Shown here: one piece after another, positions 11,063 to 21,653 of the stretch
How the letters are laid out: every line of letters begins with the position of its first letter
Position numbering within the stretch: position 1 is the stretch's first letter
Source: Prostheceraeus crozeri
Lineage: Eukaryota > Platyhelminthes > Polycladida > Euryleptidae
DNA: 64,000 nt
Direction: 5' to 3'
NCBI GenBank assembly: GCA_907163375.1
Contig: CAJQUW010010416.1
Location: 1-64,000 of the forward strand
The notes under the pieces: model-generated
What the model was told of the DNA's origin: nothing
Seen by the model: the letters and a program-made list of their open reading frames with translations, nothing else
Database searches by the model: none
Position numbers and translations under genes: made by a program

Positions 11063-13187
11063 GAAAAGAGGATAATTATGTACAAGCTAACATTAATCAG
11101 TAAATTTGAAATTAAGGTCAGCATATATCATTGAGGATTAAGTCATAAGTAAGAGAAAAGTTATATACAAAATCACTCATATTATGACATAGTAATAGAA
11201 ATTTTGGGGTCAACAATGGGAGATCGTTGTAAAACATGCTGCATGTTTATCCCATGAGGTCAGTCTGTCATTAGTTGACTAATGAACCTGAGTTGATCTG
11301 TTTTCCTTTGTTTTTCGTTTCCGTTTAGTTCTTTCAATATAGATATTTTCATTTCAGATTCATTGTGATTGTGTTCAATGCAGTGAAATGAAACAACTTT
11401 GTCTGCATTCTTATGGGCAGTGTCATAACGATGCTCATTCATACGCTCTCTTAAACTCCTGCCAGATTCACCGATGTAAATAAAGTTACAATCATTAAAA
11501 CCAATGGAATACACAATATTTTTTGTCTAGCATGTTGTATTATTTGCAGTTATCTTGTACGATAAAATTGCAGCTGACGATGTTATAAATTCATCCGACG
11601 AAAGAATATTACATTTTTTGCAACGCTTGGAGCCACAGCTTGAAACTATTCCGTATTCTGATGATCTTTGAGGTGGAGCATCGTACAATTTAGAGGAAGC
11701 TAAAAGCTGTTTAATTCTTGTTGGAGGTTTCCACCATAGTTCAACTGATATCTGAATTTCATTTAGAAAATGTTGATGTTTGGCTAGGATTACTCTTAGA
11801 TGATCGTATGTCGAAGGATGATACGGTGCAATCATTGAAATTATTTGAACATCTGATGATTTTTTCTTTTTGATAAATAGCTTGTTCTCATCTGCGGCTT
11901 CTCACGGCTGCGAGGATATCCTCTATCGACTAGGGTTTGGCATAGATCTAGTAGATGAATTCTTGCTCGCAGAGAATCAGAACAAATGCGTCTTATTCGC
12001 AAAGCTTGGGAATACGCTATTGGAATTTCATGTTCTGGGGGATGACATGATGCATAATGTAAAAACTGTCGGGTGTCGGTTGGCTTGATATACAAATCAG
12101 TTCGAATAGAAGACCCGTCTTTTGTAACTGTATTGTCAAGGAAGTTTGCACTTTTATCTTCTCAAAAGTAAATTTTATAGATGGATAAAAGTTATTAACA
12201 TGATTTTCAAATTCACGAAGTAATCCTACGCTATGTGTCCAAATCATAATTATGTCGTCGACATAGCGCCACCATACCAATGGTTTTAACACAGCACTAG
12301 ATAGAATTTTTTTCTCAAGCCAATTCATGAAAATGATAGCGTAGTTAGGCGCCATCATTGTACCCATGACAGTACCTTATATTTGAGTGTAGTACTGGTT
12401 TTGAAATTGAAAAGTATTTCTTGTTAGTACTAATCGGAGCAAATGTACAATTGTCTCGCGCTTGGAAAAGTATGCGTGTTATTATTAAGTGCATCATACA
12501 TTGCTCTTAGACCATCATTGATAGGAATATGTGTTTAAAGGGATGTCACATCTGCAGTCACTAGGATAAAGTCACTTGTCAAATAGCTTCCAATTGCACG
12601 TAATTTCTGAATAAAATCACAAGTATTTCTTATATAAGAGTCAACATTTTGTGCCAATTGCTTGATTTGAGAATCAACAAGCGAGCTTAGATTTTCTGTT
12701 GCACTAGAGCAAGATGAAATAATTGGACGACCGGGGCATGGTGTGATGTTCTTATGAATTTTTGGAAGTAGGTAAAAAATTTAATGTTCTTGGTTCTGAA
12801 GGAGGTTTCATTCTTTTCACGGCTTCAATAGGAATCTTTCCATGTTGGACAAGTCGATCAATTTGATCAGAGATCTCATCTTTAAAACGCAGTGTCTGAT
12901 CGTTGGATTCGTGGTGATAGGTAGAATTGTCATTTAACTGGCGATATGCTTCATTACAATAGTCAGCTTTCCCCCAAACGACAACAGCACGACCTTTATC
13001 CGCAGGTTTTATCACAATGCTTTCGTCCTTTCTTAAATCTCTCAAAATTTTCATTTCATCTTTATTAAGATTATAATGCGATCCAGTTTTCTTGATACTT
13101 TGTATGTCTTTCTTGACGTATTCCGCAAAAGCCTTAGTAGCATTTGACTGGTCACTTTGTAGCAATTTGGAACAAAAAGAAGCGGTA
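11063..13187 (-). mobile_element. PLE-1: canonical Penelope-like element (RT then GIY-YIG), broken
   Basis: Read on the minus strand: PLE N-terminal hallmark IVIKPADKGRAVVV (ORF 12752-13210), RT with GTMMAPNYA and catalytic RYVDDIIMIW (12017-12367), zinc-knuckle CGSKRCKKCN (11527-11835), and a C-terminal GIY-YIG endonuclease, FIYIGESGRSLRERMNEH (11260-11514). This order is that of animal Penelope/Poseidon-type PLEs. The coding region is split into at least four frames, so it is dead. The 5' end is cut by the element at 13188, and the 3' side carries the hammerhead-like fold. Confidence 0.88.
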
Positions 13188-13615
13188 CACTGTAAATCGT
13201 AGACCGACAATTATCCTACAAAATTGGTGGCAAAATCAACCGACGATTGTCACCTCCAATATCCTGCGATATTCGACCAATTTGTAGGTTCTCCACCGAC
13301 ATCGAAACAGATGCTTTCTATGCAAATTAACTAAACAAAAACTGTTGAATATTTATTGATTTTTTCGATTACTGATTGCTTGACTTTTGGGCAATCTGTA
13401 TTATTGTGTGGCAAAACCATGATTTATTTTGACATAATTTGATTAATTACCTACATTTTTGATAAAATTTAAGCTATAATTCATTAATATTCATTTTGTC
13501 GCTTTTCGTCAGATATTGTAGGTGCTCAGTGGCAATCATCCTACAAGAACTGACAATGACCGACAAAATAGATTTTGTAGGATAAATGTCTGTCAATCGT
13601 CAGTCAACGTTCCAC
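13188..13615. mobile_element. Small foldback/MITE inserted in PLE-1
   Basis: Starts TA|CACTGTAAATCG, nearly the same terminus as the element at 4652. It contains inverted subterminal blocks: GACAATTATCCTACAAAAT near 13222 and ATTTTGTAGGATAAATGTC near 13571. The right terminus is not a clean inverted copy of the left, so that boundary is approximate. No ORF. It lies at the 5' edge of PLE-1 coding sequence. Confidence 0.55.
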
Positions 13616-13678
13616 GATGTAAGCAAAAATATAGCTCTCCCTTAATTCAGACGATTTTTATTTTTAAAAAATAAAGTT

Positions 13679-13715
13679 CCCCGACGCGTTTCGTCACGGT
13701 GGACAGTATCAAGAG
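13679..13715 (-). ncRNA. Degenerate hammerhead remnant at the 3' end of PLE-2
   Basis: Minus strand has GAAACGCGUC (13683-13692), the stem III and cleavage-site signature of PLE hammerheads, preceded by a GUC/GAC pairing. The CUGAUGA core is altered, so it is probably inactive. Confidence 0.4.
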
Positions 13716-13864
13716 GTAAGTAAATGAACAGGCAGTTGGATAAAATATAAAAATGATTGGGCAGTGACGACTTGTTAGATCAGTTCATGCTTGCGGTTGA
13801 TTTGTGGCTTGTTCAACGCTATGAAGCGTGCTTCGGCCATTTTAGTTTGCATCGAATTCTTTCT

Positions 13865-14607
13865 TCAATTTAGGACAGAAAGTTGGAAATTATCGATGTT
13901 CATCATTCTATCGGCATGGTCAGTCAAACTATATTCAGATAGTGCACTTTTACGATCTTGACAGTTCAAACCACGTCTGTGTTCATCATGCCGTAACTTT
14001 AAAGGTCGGCAAGTTTGGCCAATGTAATTTTCATGACAATTAAATTTTAAATTCAAAATTATACACAATGTATTTATCACTACACATATATTTAGGTCCA
14101 ATATCCTTGCACAGTTTACAATTACATTTGTTTTTGTTTTCAATAGTATTTATGCTATTAACTAAAGTTTGACCGGGTTTGCAGGTAACACGAACAGTGA
14201 AACGAGTCAACGGTTTACAGTGTACTGGTTAGCAGATCATACCGATTAAATTCTTGTGGTTGGATTAAGAAATTAAGACCCTTGCTCAATACAAGTTTTT
14301 CATTTCGGGTGAGCTCACGAGTGGTTGAAGAAACGACTGTCTTTAAGTTCATCACTACTCGGCTCATATTTACTTCTTGATTTCCATCGCTTGCGTATGA
14401 AACGTCGATTACGAGGTCGCAAAGAACGTCAAAAGTCAAAGTTATTTCATTCAAGAGAGCCGAGCGAATTTCGCTGAATGGTAAGTTACTCAAGAAATGG
14501 AGTTTGTTGATTTTCACGTTAATCAAATATTCTGATGGCATTTCAAATTTTCGCTTGTCCACTTGTATCTGTTTAATCATTCTTTCATAATGTCTTCTTA
14601 AATCCAT
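13865..14607 (-). pseudogene. PLE-2 fragments: N-terminal domain and GIY-YIG endonuclease
   Basis: Minus strand. 14215-14607 encodes a PLE N-terminal region with the motif NEKLVLSKGLNFLIQ. 13865-14143 encodes a GIY-YIG domain, NYIGQTCRPLKLRHDEHRRG, with an upstream CNCKLC cysteine pair. The RT that should separate them is missing, so the element has a large internal deletion and further breaks. It differs in sequence from PLE-1. The hammerhead remnant downstream marks its 3' end. Confidence 0.72.
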
Positions 14608-14639
14608 TATTATTTTGAACTGGAGAAATAGTATTCTAT

Positions 14640-15040
14640 CCTTCCATGTGGAGTGCCAGCCACCAAGCGAAAGCAGACGGTCGGCACATCAAAAGCACGA
14701 CGGCTTCCGGGCCTTTTGTGAGGCAGGCAGTGCAGGGATGGACTTTGCACCACAGGAAGGGGAAGCGGGCGAACCACGTCCAGGCTCTATCCATGTTTCA
14801 CTGCACCCACTTCGAAATCCAAGAACACAGCAAACCGTCATATCCAGTTGTTGGCACTCGCTATCTGAGACACAAGAGATTCGAGTGACGATTTCAGTGC
14901 AGGAACTATGACCAACTGTGTCGACTAGCTGATTGACGCTATCCATCCCGTCGACAATGCACTCTTAGATGGCGACAAAAAGACTTATACAGATGCGCCC
15001 TCACCACCAGCTGCATGATGACTCACTGAATTTGGCCTCG
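14640..15040. other. GC-rich island of unknown nature
   Basis: About 400 bp visibly richer in G+C than everything around it. The plus strand has two overlapping ORFs (14615-14911 and 14646-14888) and the minus strand one (14689-14946). None resembles a family known to me. Could be a host exon, part of an unrecognised element, or recently acquired sequence. Confidence 0.35.
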
Positions 15041-15149
15041 TGTCGCGTCATTTACTGATATTTCATCATATTAGTACTCAACAAACATTTCTTTACTTCT
15101 GTGAATTTAAGTTCGGTAATTCTAGTACACTTTTGTTTGGTACTCAATT

Positions 15150-15720
15150 CATGATATACAATTAGCAAGCTAGTGAAATTTCGACAGGCATTCATGAAAC
15201 GTCACTTTGAACACACTACAAGCAATTCGCCAAAGTTAATGAATGCCGCTTTTTGCAAGTACAATGTAAATAGAATAGTTAAATATTGAGTTGTATCCTC
15301 AGTTATATAATGGAAACAGACCTGAATAGCTGCTATTTCATCGAATATCACGAATCATCAGCAGGCCTAGTTCACATCGAAGCGTGCCTAGATCACATAG
15401 AACAATATTTAGTTATTCTACTTACACGGTGTTTGAATAAGTAGATTAATTAGTGCAGGCGCACTAAGTAGGTGATTTGCCAGCAGTGTGTTAAAAGTGA
15501 TATTTAATGAATGTCTATTGGAATTTAACTAACTTGCTACCTGCAAATCTCAAATTTACCCAGGCATGGCTACAACTTTCAATAGAGAGTTGTGTTGATG
15601 TTGAGAATGTGGACTAGGACTGTTGATGATTCCAGACATTGGACGAAATGGCAGCTACTCAGGTCTGTTTGCATTTTTCAACAGAGAATGCAACGCAATA
15701 TTTAATTATTCTATTTACAC
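15150..15720. repeat. Foldback repeat, copy 2 (inverted pair)
   Basis: The left half (15150-15380) and right half (15400-15720) carry the same blocks in opposite orientation: the CAAGCTAGTGAAATTTC / TAACTTGCTACC segment and the CATCAGCAGGCCTAG / CTAGGACTGTTGATG segment. The right half continues into the start of segmental unit 2, matching position 1 onward of unit 1. Confidence 0.65.
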
Positions 15721-15974
15721 TCAGATTCATACTTAAATAGGACTTTGTGATTTACAGTGCCTGGAAGGCTCCGTAGAATTCGTCCGTTTCACCGATACAC
15801 AGTGGTGAAAATCTACAAGAGCGTATGCTAAAAATTTGTAGTAACTCAGGCATCTATATGTATGTAGATTCATTTCAGTTTATATCAATGAAGCATAATG
15901 ATTCGTAATCATTGCAAATGATTACAGCTCTCATCAAAAAAGCTGCGAATGCATCATTATGATGATATATAGTT

Positions 15975-15980
15975 TTTATT
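15975..15980 (-). other. Candidate polyadenylation signal, LRR-Ig copy 2
   Basis: AATAAA on the minus strand about 100 bp past the LRR-Ig stop codon, conserved in position with copy 1. Confidence 0.45.
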
Positions 15981-16083
15981 ACAATATCTTAGCAAATATA
16001 ACCCCTAGGAAGACACCTTCACGCACTTTTGATCACATAATCAGAAATTGAATGGTCAGATGACAAAGAAGAAGTGCTTCGGG

Positions 16084-17292
16084 TCAGTCCACATCTCCAT
16101 TTTGAAGGACTGCAAATTGAAACATCTGTGTTGTTCCTGTGCGATGTTTAAACATCCAAACTTCGATACCAAAAGACACAATAAACATCACTGCTGCTAC
16201 TCCGATGATGATTGGCATAATATGCGTTGCAGAGCTGTCGATCTGGAGTAATATGCTAGCTGTAGCTTTTCCACCATCATTGACAGCACTGCAGTGCCAT
16301 TCTCCATTATGAGCGTCCTTTGCATTCAGGATGGTCAGTCGATAATGAAATGTGGTTCCTACTGTTTGAGATATAAGGAACGACGTGGAGTCATTTTTGA
16401 TTCTGACTCCATCCTTCCACCAAGACAGTGCGCCAATGGGATCTGAGAAGACATGGCACACAAGAGTGACATTGTCTCCAGCCTCTGCAGTGATGCTTGA
16501 ATTGTTGGCTGTGACTTCTGGAGTGCATTGAAAGTCTTCAGGTTTAAGATCGATGATTCGTTTGTCTTTTAGGCGAATAGGAGAGGCGCATTCTCCATAA
16601 GACCTATACTTCATCTTAATGAACGGATCTTTCATCCATCGAATGCGACAGTCACAGTTCCATGGATTGTCGATCATGGATAGGATGATGTACCTCATCG
16701 TGTTGAGATCCTCTTGCATTCCTTCTGGAAGTGTCGTCAGGCTGTTGTTTGAAAGACGAAGGACCTCTAATTTACATAAACCAGAAAATGAACGTTTGTG
16801 CAATTTCAAACCTCTAACTGTGCTGCTGAGGTTAAGCACCAGAAGTGTCCTCAAATTCTTGAACCAATGATTCGGAATTGCTCCAAGAGGATTGTTACCA
16901 AGGTATAGCAGCCACAGATTTGGAAATGAAGTGAAAACAGATGCATTTAATCCTTCACCAATCGTCAAGCGGTTTGAATTGAGGTGAAGATACCGCAGAC
17001 TTCTCAGTGGTCTGAAAGCTCCTGAAGTGATTGTTTGAAGTTCATTGAAACTGAGATCAAGTCTCCTCAAGCCGGAACTGTTCCAAGTTGTGAATGAGTT
17101 ATTTGTTAATTTTGATATTTTGTTTCCATGAAGATTAAGGTATGTCACGTTTCCCCATCGATTGTTTGGTACAGATTTCAAATTCAATTTTCTGCATTGT
17201 ACGCCAATGCCCAATTTTCCACATCCATCATTTCCACTTGTTCCTGCACGCGCAACAACAATGAGAAACAAGATCTTCATCAATTCAAACAT
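16084..17292 (-). CDS. LRR-Ig single-pass transmembrane protein, copy 2
   Basis: Intact 402-codon single-exon ORF. Residues 1-18 form a signal peptide (MFELMKILFLIVVARAG). Cysteines at 24 and 33 belong to an LRRNT cap. About six leucine-rich repeats span 50-210. An LRRCT cap starts at NPWNCDCRIRW (Cys 213, 215, 235, 256). An I-set Ig domain has Cys 279, Trp 291 and Cys 334. A hydrophobic membrane segment covers about 359-380, followed by a short cytoplasmic tail of about 20 residues with no signalling motif. Several N-glycosylation sequons (NNS, NVT, NDS) are present. The frame is open upstream to 17448 but without a better ATG, and this ATG leads straight into the signal peptide. The architecture matches surface recognition or adhesion LRR-Ig proteins; ligand unknown. 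Its twin at 582-1886 is broken. Confidence 0.92.
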   Translation of the reverse strand: MFELMKILFLIVVARAGTSGNDGCGKLGIGVQCRKLNLKSVPNNRWGNVTYLNLHGNKISKLTNNSFTTWNSSGLRRLDLSFNELQTITSGAFRPLRSLRYLHLNSNRLTIGEGLNASVFTSFPNLWLLYLGNNPLGAIPNHWFKNLRTLLVLNLSSTVRGLKLHKRSFSGLCKLEVLRLSNNSLTTLPEGMQEDLNTMRYIILSMIDNPWNCDCRIRWMKDPFIKMKYRSYGECASPIRLKDKRIIDLKPEDFQCTPEVTANNSSITAEAGDNVTLVCHVFSDPIGALSWWKDGVRIKNDSTSFLISQTVGTTFHYRLTILNAKDAHNGEWHCSAVNDGGKATASILLQIDSSATHIMPIIIGVAAVMFIVSFGIEVWMFKHRTGTTQMFQFAVLQNGDVD

Positions 17293-17509
17293 TTCCTCAC
17301 GTACTTTCAAGAAACGTTGCCAAAGGTGATGAAAATATCTGAAAGGGAGAGAAGGACAAAGCTCAATGAGCAGAAGTTGAAATTTAAAGCGTCGTATGCA
17401 TGTCGTTCTATGAAAATAAGTAAGCAAGTAAAGTGTATATTTCAGCACAAACGAAAATCAAAATCAATATTGTTTCATTGATACAGAGCGATGAGGCGGC
17501 AAATAAATG

Positions 17510-18800
17510 ACATATACGAAGAACATTTACAAAGTGATCTAATCAGTGAGTTATTTAGGAGACATGCTGTGCAAGGGACAAATGATTTCTTATCAGTTCA
17601 GCAGTAGTGAATTGATGGGAGACCAGTACAGGGGAGTATTTTTGGAATAACTCGATTCAAAATGCGAGTCTCATCTGGTTCGAGTTGCATGCACACTTTT
17701 GCTCATCTCTTATCTTCGCATTGCTAGTTTAGCACCATTGTTGCATTCACGTTGTCGTTGTTAGCTTCCATAAATGGTCTTATGGGCACGTTTGTGCACT
17801 GATTCCAATTTAAGGGAACGACTTTCCCGTAGACCAACGAATACTGGACAAACGTACTCTACCATGGAACGGAAAAGGCTGTGTATAACATATGCAGTTT
17901 ATCACTGTCTACCTCAGGTCAATGTTGACGCAAAACATAAAAGCGATTGTTCGACTTCTTTACCAAACAACAAATATGACTTTCCAAACTCAAATCTTTC
18001 GTCAATGTAATGTCAAGAATTGTAGTCGCTTCAACGGTCTCAATCGGAAAATTCCCGTCTTAATTGAAATCAACATGATTGCTTCTAGGGCAAAGTAATA
18101 ACTTTGACTTTTGACATATTAAGTGATAAACAATTGCTGTCACACCAAAATTATGTTTTCAATTTCAACATTCAAGTTTTTTGCAACAGTTCGATCAGAA
18201 ATGATTGGCAAAACTAATGTCAGATCGTCTGCATATTTAAGACCGTGTGTAGACGGTACATTGTAGGTCTCCAAAGAACATTGAAAATATATGGTGCTAG
18301 CACTGCTTCTTGGGGAACACCAGATCGTACACGAAAAACCTCAGAAAATTTGTCATGAAGCTTTATACGTACAAACCGTTCGAAGAGATAATTTTTCTAA
18401 AGTATGACAAAACCATTTATTATTCTTTTACTCAAGAGCTTTTTAAGCAAAATGTTGTGATCTAAATGATCAAAAGCCTTTCATCGATAAAGTGCTACAA
18501 GAAGAGATCCAAGAAGTTCTCTGTTATTGCTATTGTTACTGCTATAAGTTCTCGAACAAATTGCTCATTATTGGAGATGAGAGCAGTGGTTGTGGAGCAA
18601 GACTTGCGGAAACCATGTTGATCTGTTCCGAACATTGCTCCAAGAGTTGATCTCAAATTGTTCAACAAATCTTTATCAAATATCTTTGCAGGCAGAATAC
18701 TTTGTGAAATCGGTCTTAATCGGGTCAACTGAAGAGCCTTTTCTTTTGGGATCGGTCTTATTACCAACTTTTTCCACTCAGATGGGATGCTTCCTTGATC
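17510..18800 (-). pseudogene. CR1/L2-like LINE reverse transcriptase remnant (unit 2)
   Basis: Minus strand. 18495-18767 reads MVIRPIPKEKALQLTRLRPIS then QHGFRKSCSTTTALI. Further on come a GVPQ-like box, and near 17770-17900 a CR1-type C-terminal region with SMVEYVCPVFVGL, matching YASPVFVGL in the complete LINE. Many stops and frame changes. Matches the shorter remnant at 2100-2960, so it predates the duplication. Confidence 0.75.
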
Positions 18801-18958
18801 AATACAGGTTTGAAATATGTGAGACCCCTTTTTCTACTGAAGACCTTCCAATCATTTCTATTCAGTCAAATTTGAAATGCGATGTCCATTCATGGTTCAA
18901 AACATGACAGCATCGCGCAAATGATTTATTATTTAGCAAAATATCCTATTTGAGAATG

Positions 18959-19198
18959 TCCAATATATTGAACATCAGAAGTACACTTACCTCACGTGTC
19001 CAATATATTGGACATCAGAAGCACACTTACCTCACGTGTCCAATATATTGGACATCAGAAGCACACTTACCTCACGTGTCCAATATATTGGACATCAGAA
19101 GCACACTTACCTCACGTGTCCAATATATTGGACATCAGAAGCACACTTACCTCACGCGTCCAATATATTGGACATCAGAAGCACACTAGCTTCATCAG
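18959..19198. repeat. 40-bp tandem array, six units
   Basis: Six head-to-tail 40-bp units, starting at 18959, 18999, 19039, 19079, 19119 and 19159 and differing at one or two bases. Each has the palindrome TCCAATATATTGGA and, on the minus strand, GTGTGCTTCTGATG. That is the sequence covering the last codons and stop of the transposase (19487-19500). A seventh copy at 19473 overlaps the gene end. The array thus seems amplified from the transposase 3' edge. Confidence 0.9.
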
Positions 19199-19488
19199 CA
19201 TTGGGAATATCAAAATCATAAGATATGAAAATGCATTTCATTTTTAAAATAATAATGCGTTATATTAGGTTGTACGTCTCTTACTTAATATGCATTATCA
19301 CTCTCCTGATAAGACCACTAAGATATGATAATGAAACACAGGGAAATCTTTTCATTCAAATGGTTTTGTTGAAATACTTGTATTCAACCAAAATTTCATT
19401 CTCAACTAATTCAGGATATAACACTTGACTCTCAGGATTCGCTTGACTCAGGATGAACACTTACCTCACGTGTCCAATATATCGGACA

Positions 19489-21258
19489 TCAGAAGCACAC
19501 TAACTTCATCCGCATCTTCGTGCAGCCTTCCAAGCGACACCTGGCGGCATTTTTCAAACTGTAATCATATTTTGGCCAATGAGAAATTGTGTCATATCGG
19601 ATTGAACTGTTTGGCACTACACTTGATCGATTGAGAGATTGGGTCGATGAGTTGAGCACATCTTGGGTGTCGGCATCCAAGTTCGACTGGCTTGAAAGAA
19701 GCTCGGCTGCGATGGATAATCGAAAATCACTGAAAGTCGAGTCACTGTGGAATGATCGATAGACAATCCGCGAATTGTATAGCATGTAATCGAAAAGTCT
19801 GAAAACTAATCGTCGATACCATTTCTTTGAGCGAAATGGAATATGGAATTGTGATATCATCATATCTGCAAAATCCACGCTTCCCATGAAGGAATTCCAT
19901 TGTCTGACAATAGCTGGGACTGGGATCTCTTTGATCTGTTTGGTTCTCCGATTGTATCTCTTGCATGAAGTAACTGAATCTTTGCCAACAAAATTGGAGC
20001 ATAGCAGCACTCGCTTATTATCATACCATGCCAAGGCTGTAATTCTACCCGATCCATGAGAGTAACTTTTGTTATCAATGAGTCCACGTGTTTTATTCAT
20101 TGCCTTTTCAGACATCAGATTGACTTCATTCAATCGATTTTCTCTCATTGTCCCGAGACATTGTCCGAGATCATGCAGTGCTTCGAATAGCGGCAATGTA
20201 CCAAACCAATTGTCAAAGTAGATTTCCGTATCAGCTGGAAATCCTTGAATCATTCGCCAAACAACCAGCGATGACTTGCTGAAATGTTTTGGCTGATCTG
20301 CAGATTCTCCAACATTAGTAGCTGATCGAGATCGACTGACAAACAATTTCACTGGACCAGGTGTGTCTTTTCCGGTATACCACTCTACTCGATAGATGAA
20401 GCCACTTGTACCTACACAGGCAAAACTTTTATAGCCATGTTTTACAGGTTTCTTTGACAAATATTGTGTCATGCCCTCTGGTGCAGTTTTGCATTTGAAT
20501 GTCACCATCTGTTCATCCACTGTCACTCGTGCCTCTGGTTTGACAACATTGAATGAATTATTCATCATATCCACAAGCATTTGGATTTTGTACAATTTGT
20601 TATAGCCTGGTGAGCCTTTCTTCGGTTCCAATACAGGGTCTCCAAAGTGGAGACAGGACAAGATTTCTTCGAATGTATTCTTGGAAATATTATCGGCTAG
20701 TGGTTGTCTGGAGAACCGTGCCCAATATTTCGCGGTACCAGATAAGCCAGATGAGATGAGATGAGATGAGATGAGATGAGATAAGATGAGGGCACCAATA
20801 AATTTCAAAAAATAAACCAGGTCTACTTTGCGACATTTTAGGTTCTTGAATTCACGATATAAGTTGCACTGGAAAAACATTTCTGCAATGTTTTCTTCTG
20901 TAAAGTATAATTTCTTGAAGATCTCGTGAGGCGTACTGTTCTCACTAACCAATTCTTGATAACTGTCGGATAATTCTAGTCCGGCTCCTGCAATATTAGC
21001 AGTATCAAAATGATTTCCATCCAAGCATGGCATGTTTTCTCTTGTCCATTTTCGTCTGTGTGAAGTCGGTCGCTCAATGTCAGCTTCGTCATCCACAACC
21101 GAACCATCGTCCTCGCTATCAGAGGGAATTTCGACTATCGTTATTTCATCAGTGTTTCTAATACGAGTCGAATAATAATTGGCGTCAAGACGTCGACGTT
21201 TAGGTTTAGGCTCACGCGTGCATTCAGTTTGACACGAAACATTGCCAGTTTCTTTCAT
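19489..21258 (-). CDS. piggyBac transposase
   Basis: Open for 589 codons, the usual length for the family. The N-terminus is basic then acidic (KPKRRR; SDSEDD). The DDE/D-like core has Asp248 in VTVDEQM, Asp349 in YFDNWF and Asp462 in GSVDFADM, the three catalytic aspartates in their usual contexts. The C-terminus has only the start of a cysteine-rich zinc-binding domain (RCRLEGC, then VCF-stop), so the DNA-binding finger seems cut short where the 40-bp repeat begins. Residues 158-170 (LSHLISSHLISSG) are encoded by a pentanucleotide microsatellite. It acts as a cut-and-paste transposase at TTAA sites. Catalysis looks intact; the finger and microsatellite cast doubt on full function. Confidence 0.93.
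   Translation of the reverse strand: MKETGNVSCQTECTREPKPKRRRLDANYYSTRIRNTDEITIVEIPSDSEDDGSVVDDEADIERPTSHRRKWTRENMPCLDGNHFDTANIAGAGLELSDSYQELVSENSTPHEIFKKLYFTEENIAEMFFQCNLYREFKNLKCRKVDLVYFLKFIGALILSHLISSHLISSGLSGTAKYWARFSRQPLADNISKNTFEEILSCLHFGDPVLEPKKGSPGYNKLYKIQMLVDMMNNSFNVVKPEARVTVDEQMVTFKCKTAPEGMTQYLSKKPVKHGYKSFACVGTSGFIYRVEWYTGKDTPGPVKLFVSRSRSATNVGESADQPKHFSKSSLVVWRMIQGFPADTEIYFDNWFGTLPLFEALHDLGQCLGTMRENRLNEVNLMSEKAMNKTRGLIDNKSYSHGSGRITALAWYDNKRVLLCSNFVGKDSVTSCKRYNRRTKQIKEIPVPAIVRQWNSFMGSVDFADMMISQFHIPFRSKKWYRRLVFRLFDYMLYNSRIVYRSFHSDSTFSDFRLSIAAELLSSQSNLDADTQDVLNSSTQSLNRSSVVPNSSIRYDTISHWPKYDYSLKNAARCRLEGCTKMRMKLVCF
20751..20790. repeat. (ATGAG)8 microsatellite inside the transposase gene
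   Basis: Eight pentanucleotides with one variant. Forty bases would shift the frame by one if all were inserted, yet the frame continues open, so some of the tract is ancestral. It encodes the Leu-Ile-Ser-Ser-His runs. Confidence 0.9.
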
Positions 21259-21653
21259 TGCAACTTCTTCACCAAATTACAAGTAGATATCTTGCTATCC
21301 CTTTCTTCCCTGTTGGATTCATGACGGTTTCTGTCAATGTCAGTATCGATTCGCTTAATGTCAGTATCGATTCGTTGGGCGTCAGGGTCGATTCGGTGGG
21401 CGTCACCAATGTCTCGGCCGATGTCAATGTCCATTCGATGGATGTCACTATCGATTCGGTCAGTGTCAGTCAGTAGTGATTTTGCAGAACTTTCTGAATG
21501 AGGTGAAGAAACATTCACCATATCACCTTTGCGGGCACGTAAAAACGTTTTCTTAACAGTCTGACGCCATTCATTGCCAAAGCCATCAAAATCTACACGA
21601 TATGAATTCTTGCAAACCGTTACTACATCGTGAGTGTGTGATTGTGTTAGCAT
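21255..21653 (-). CDS. Accessory ORF upstream of piggyBac transposase
   Basis: 132 codons from an ATG. Its TGA stop overlaps the transposase ATG in the four bases ATGA (21255-21258). The N-terminal 45 residues (VCKNSYRVDFDGFGNEWRQ...) look like ordinary folded protein. Residues about 65-110 are a sevenfold heptapeptide repeat of the R-I-D-[ST]-D-I type made by a 21-bp tandem repeat. No family recognised. It could be a separate accessory protein, a 5' exon or extension of the transposase, or a chance ORF kept open by the repeat. Confidence 0.5.
   Translation of the reverse strand: MLTQSHTHDVVTVCKNSYRVDFDGFGNEWRQTVKKTFLRARKGDMVNVSSPHSESSAKSLLTDTDRIDSDIHRMDIDIGRDIGDAHRIDPDAQRIDTDIKRIDTDIDRNRHESNREERDSKISTCNLVKKLQ
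21336..21475. repeat. 21-bp tandem repeat, about seven units
   Basis: Units of the form (A/G)TGTCAGTATCGATTCG plus five bases. It encodes acidic heptapeptides on the minus strand in the accessory ORF. Confidence 0.85.

Noticed and set aside
17293-17448. N-terminal extension of the LRR-Ig protein
   Set aside because: The frame is open, but there is no ATG upstream of 17292 and it would bury the signal peptide.
18959-19198. CRISPR-like array of regularly spaced repeats
   Set aside because: The 40-bp units are contiguous, with no unique spacers, and lie in an animal piggyBac element.
18950-19247. Repetitive plus-strand ORFs reading SNILDIRSTLTSRVQYIGHQKHT-like peptides
   Set aside because: They are translations of the tandem array in several frames, with no independent support.
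21258-21476. Plus-strand ORF of Val-Ser-Ile-Asp repeats
   Set aside because: Antisense reading of the 21-bp tandem repeat in the accessory ORF.
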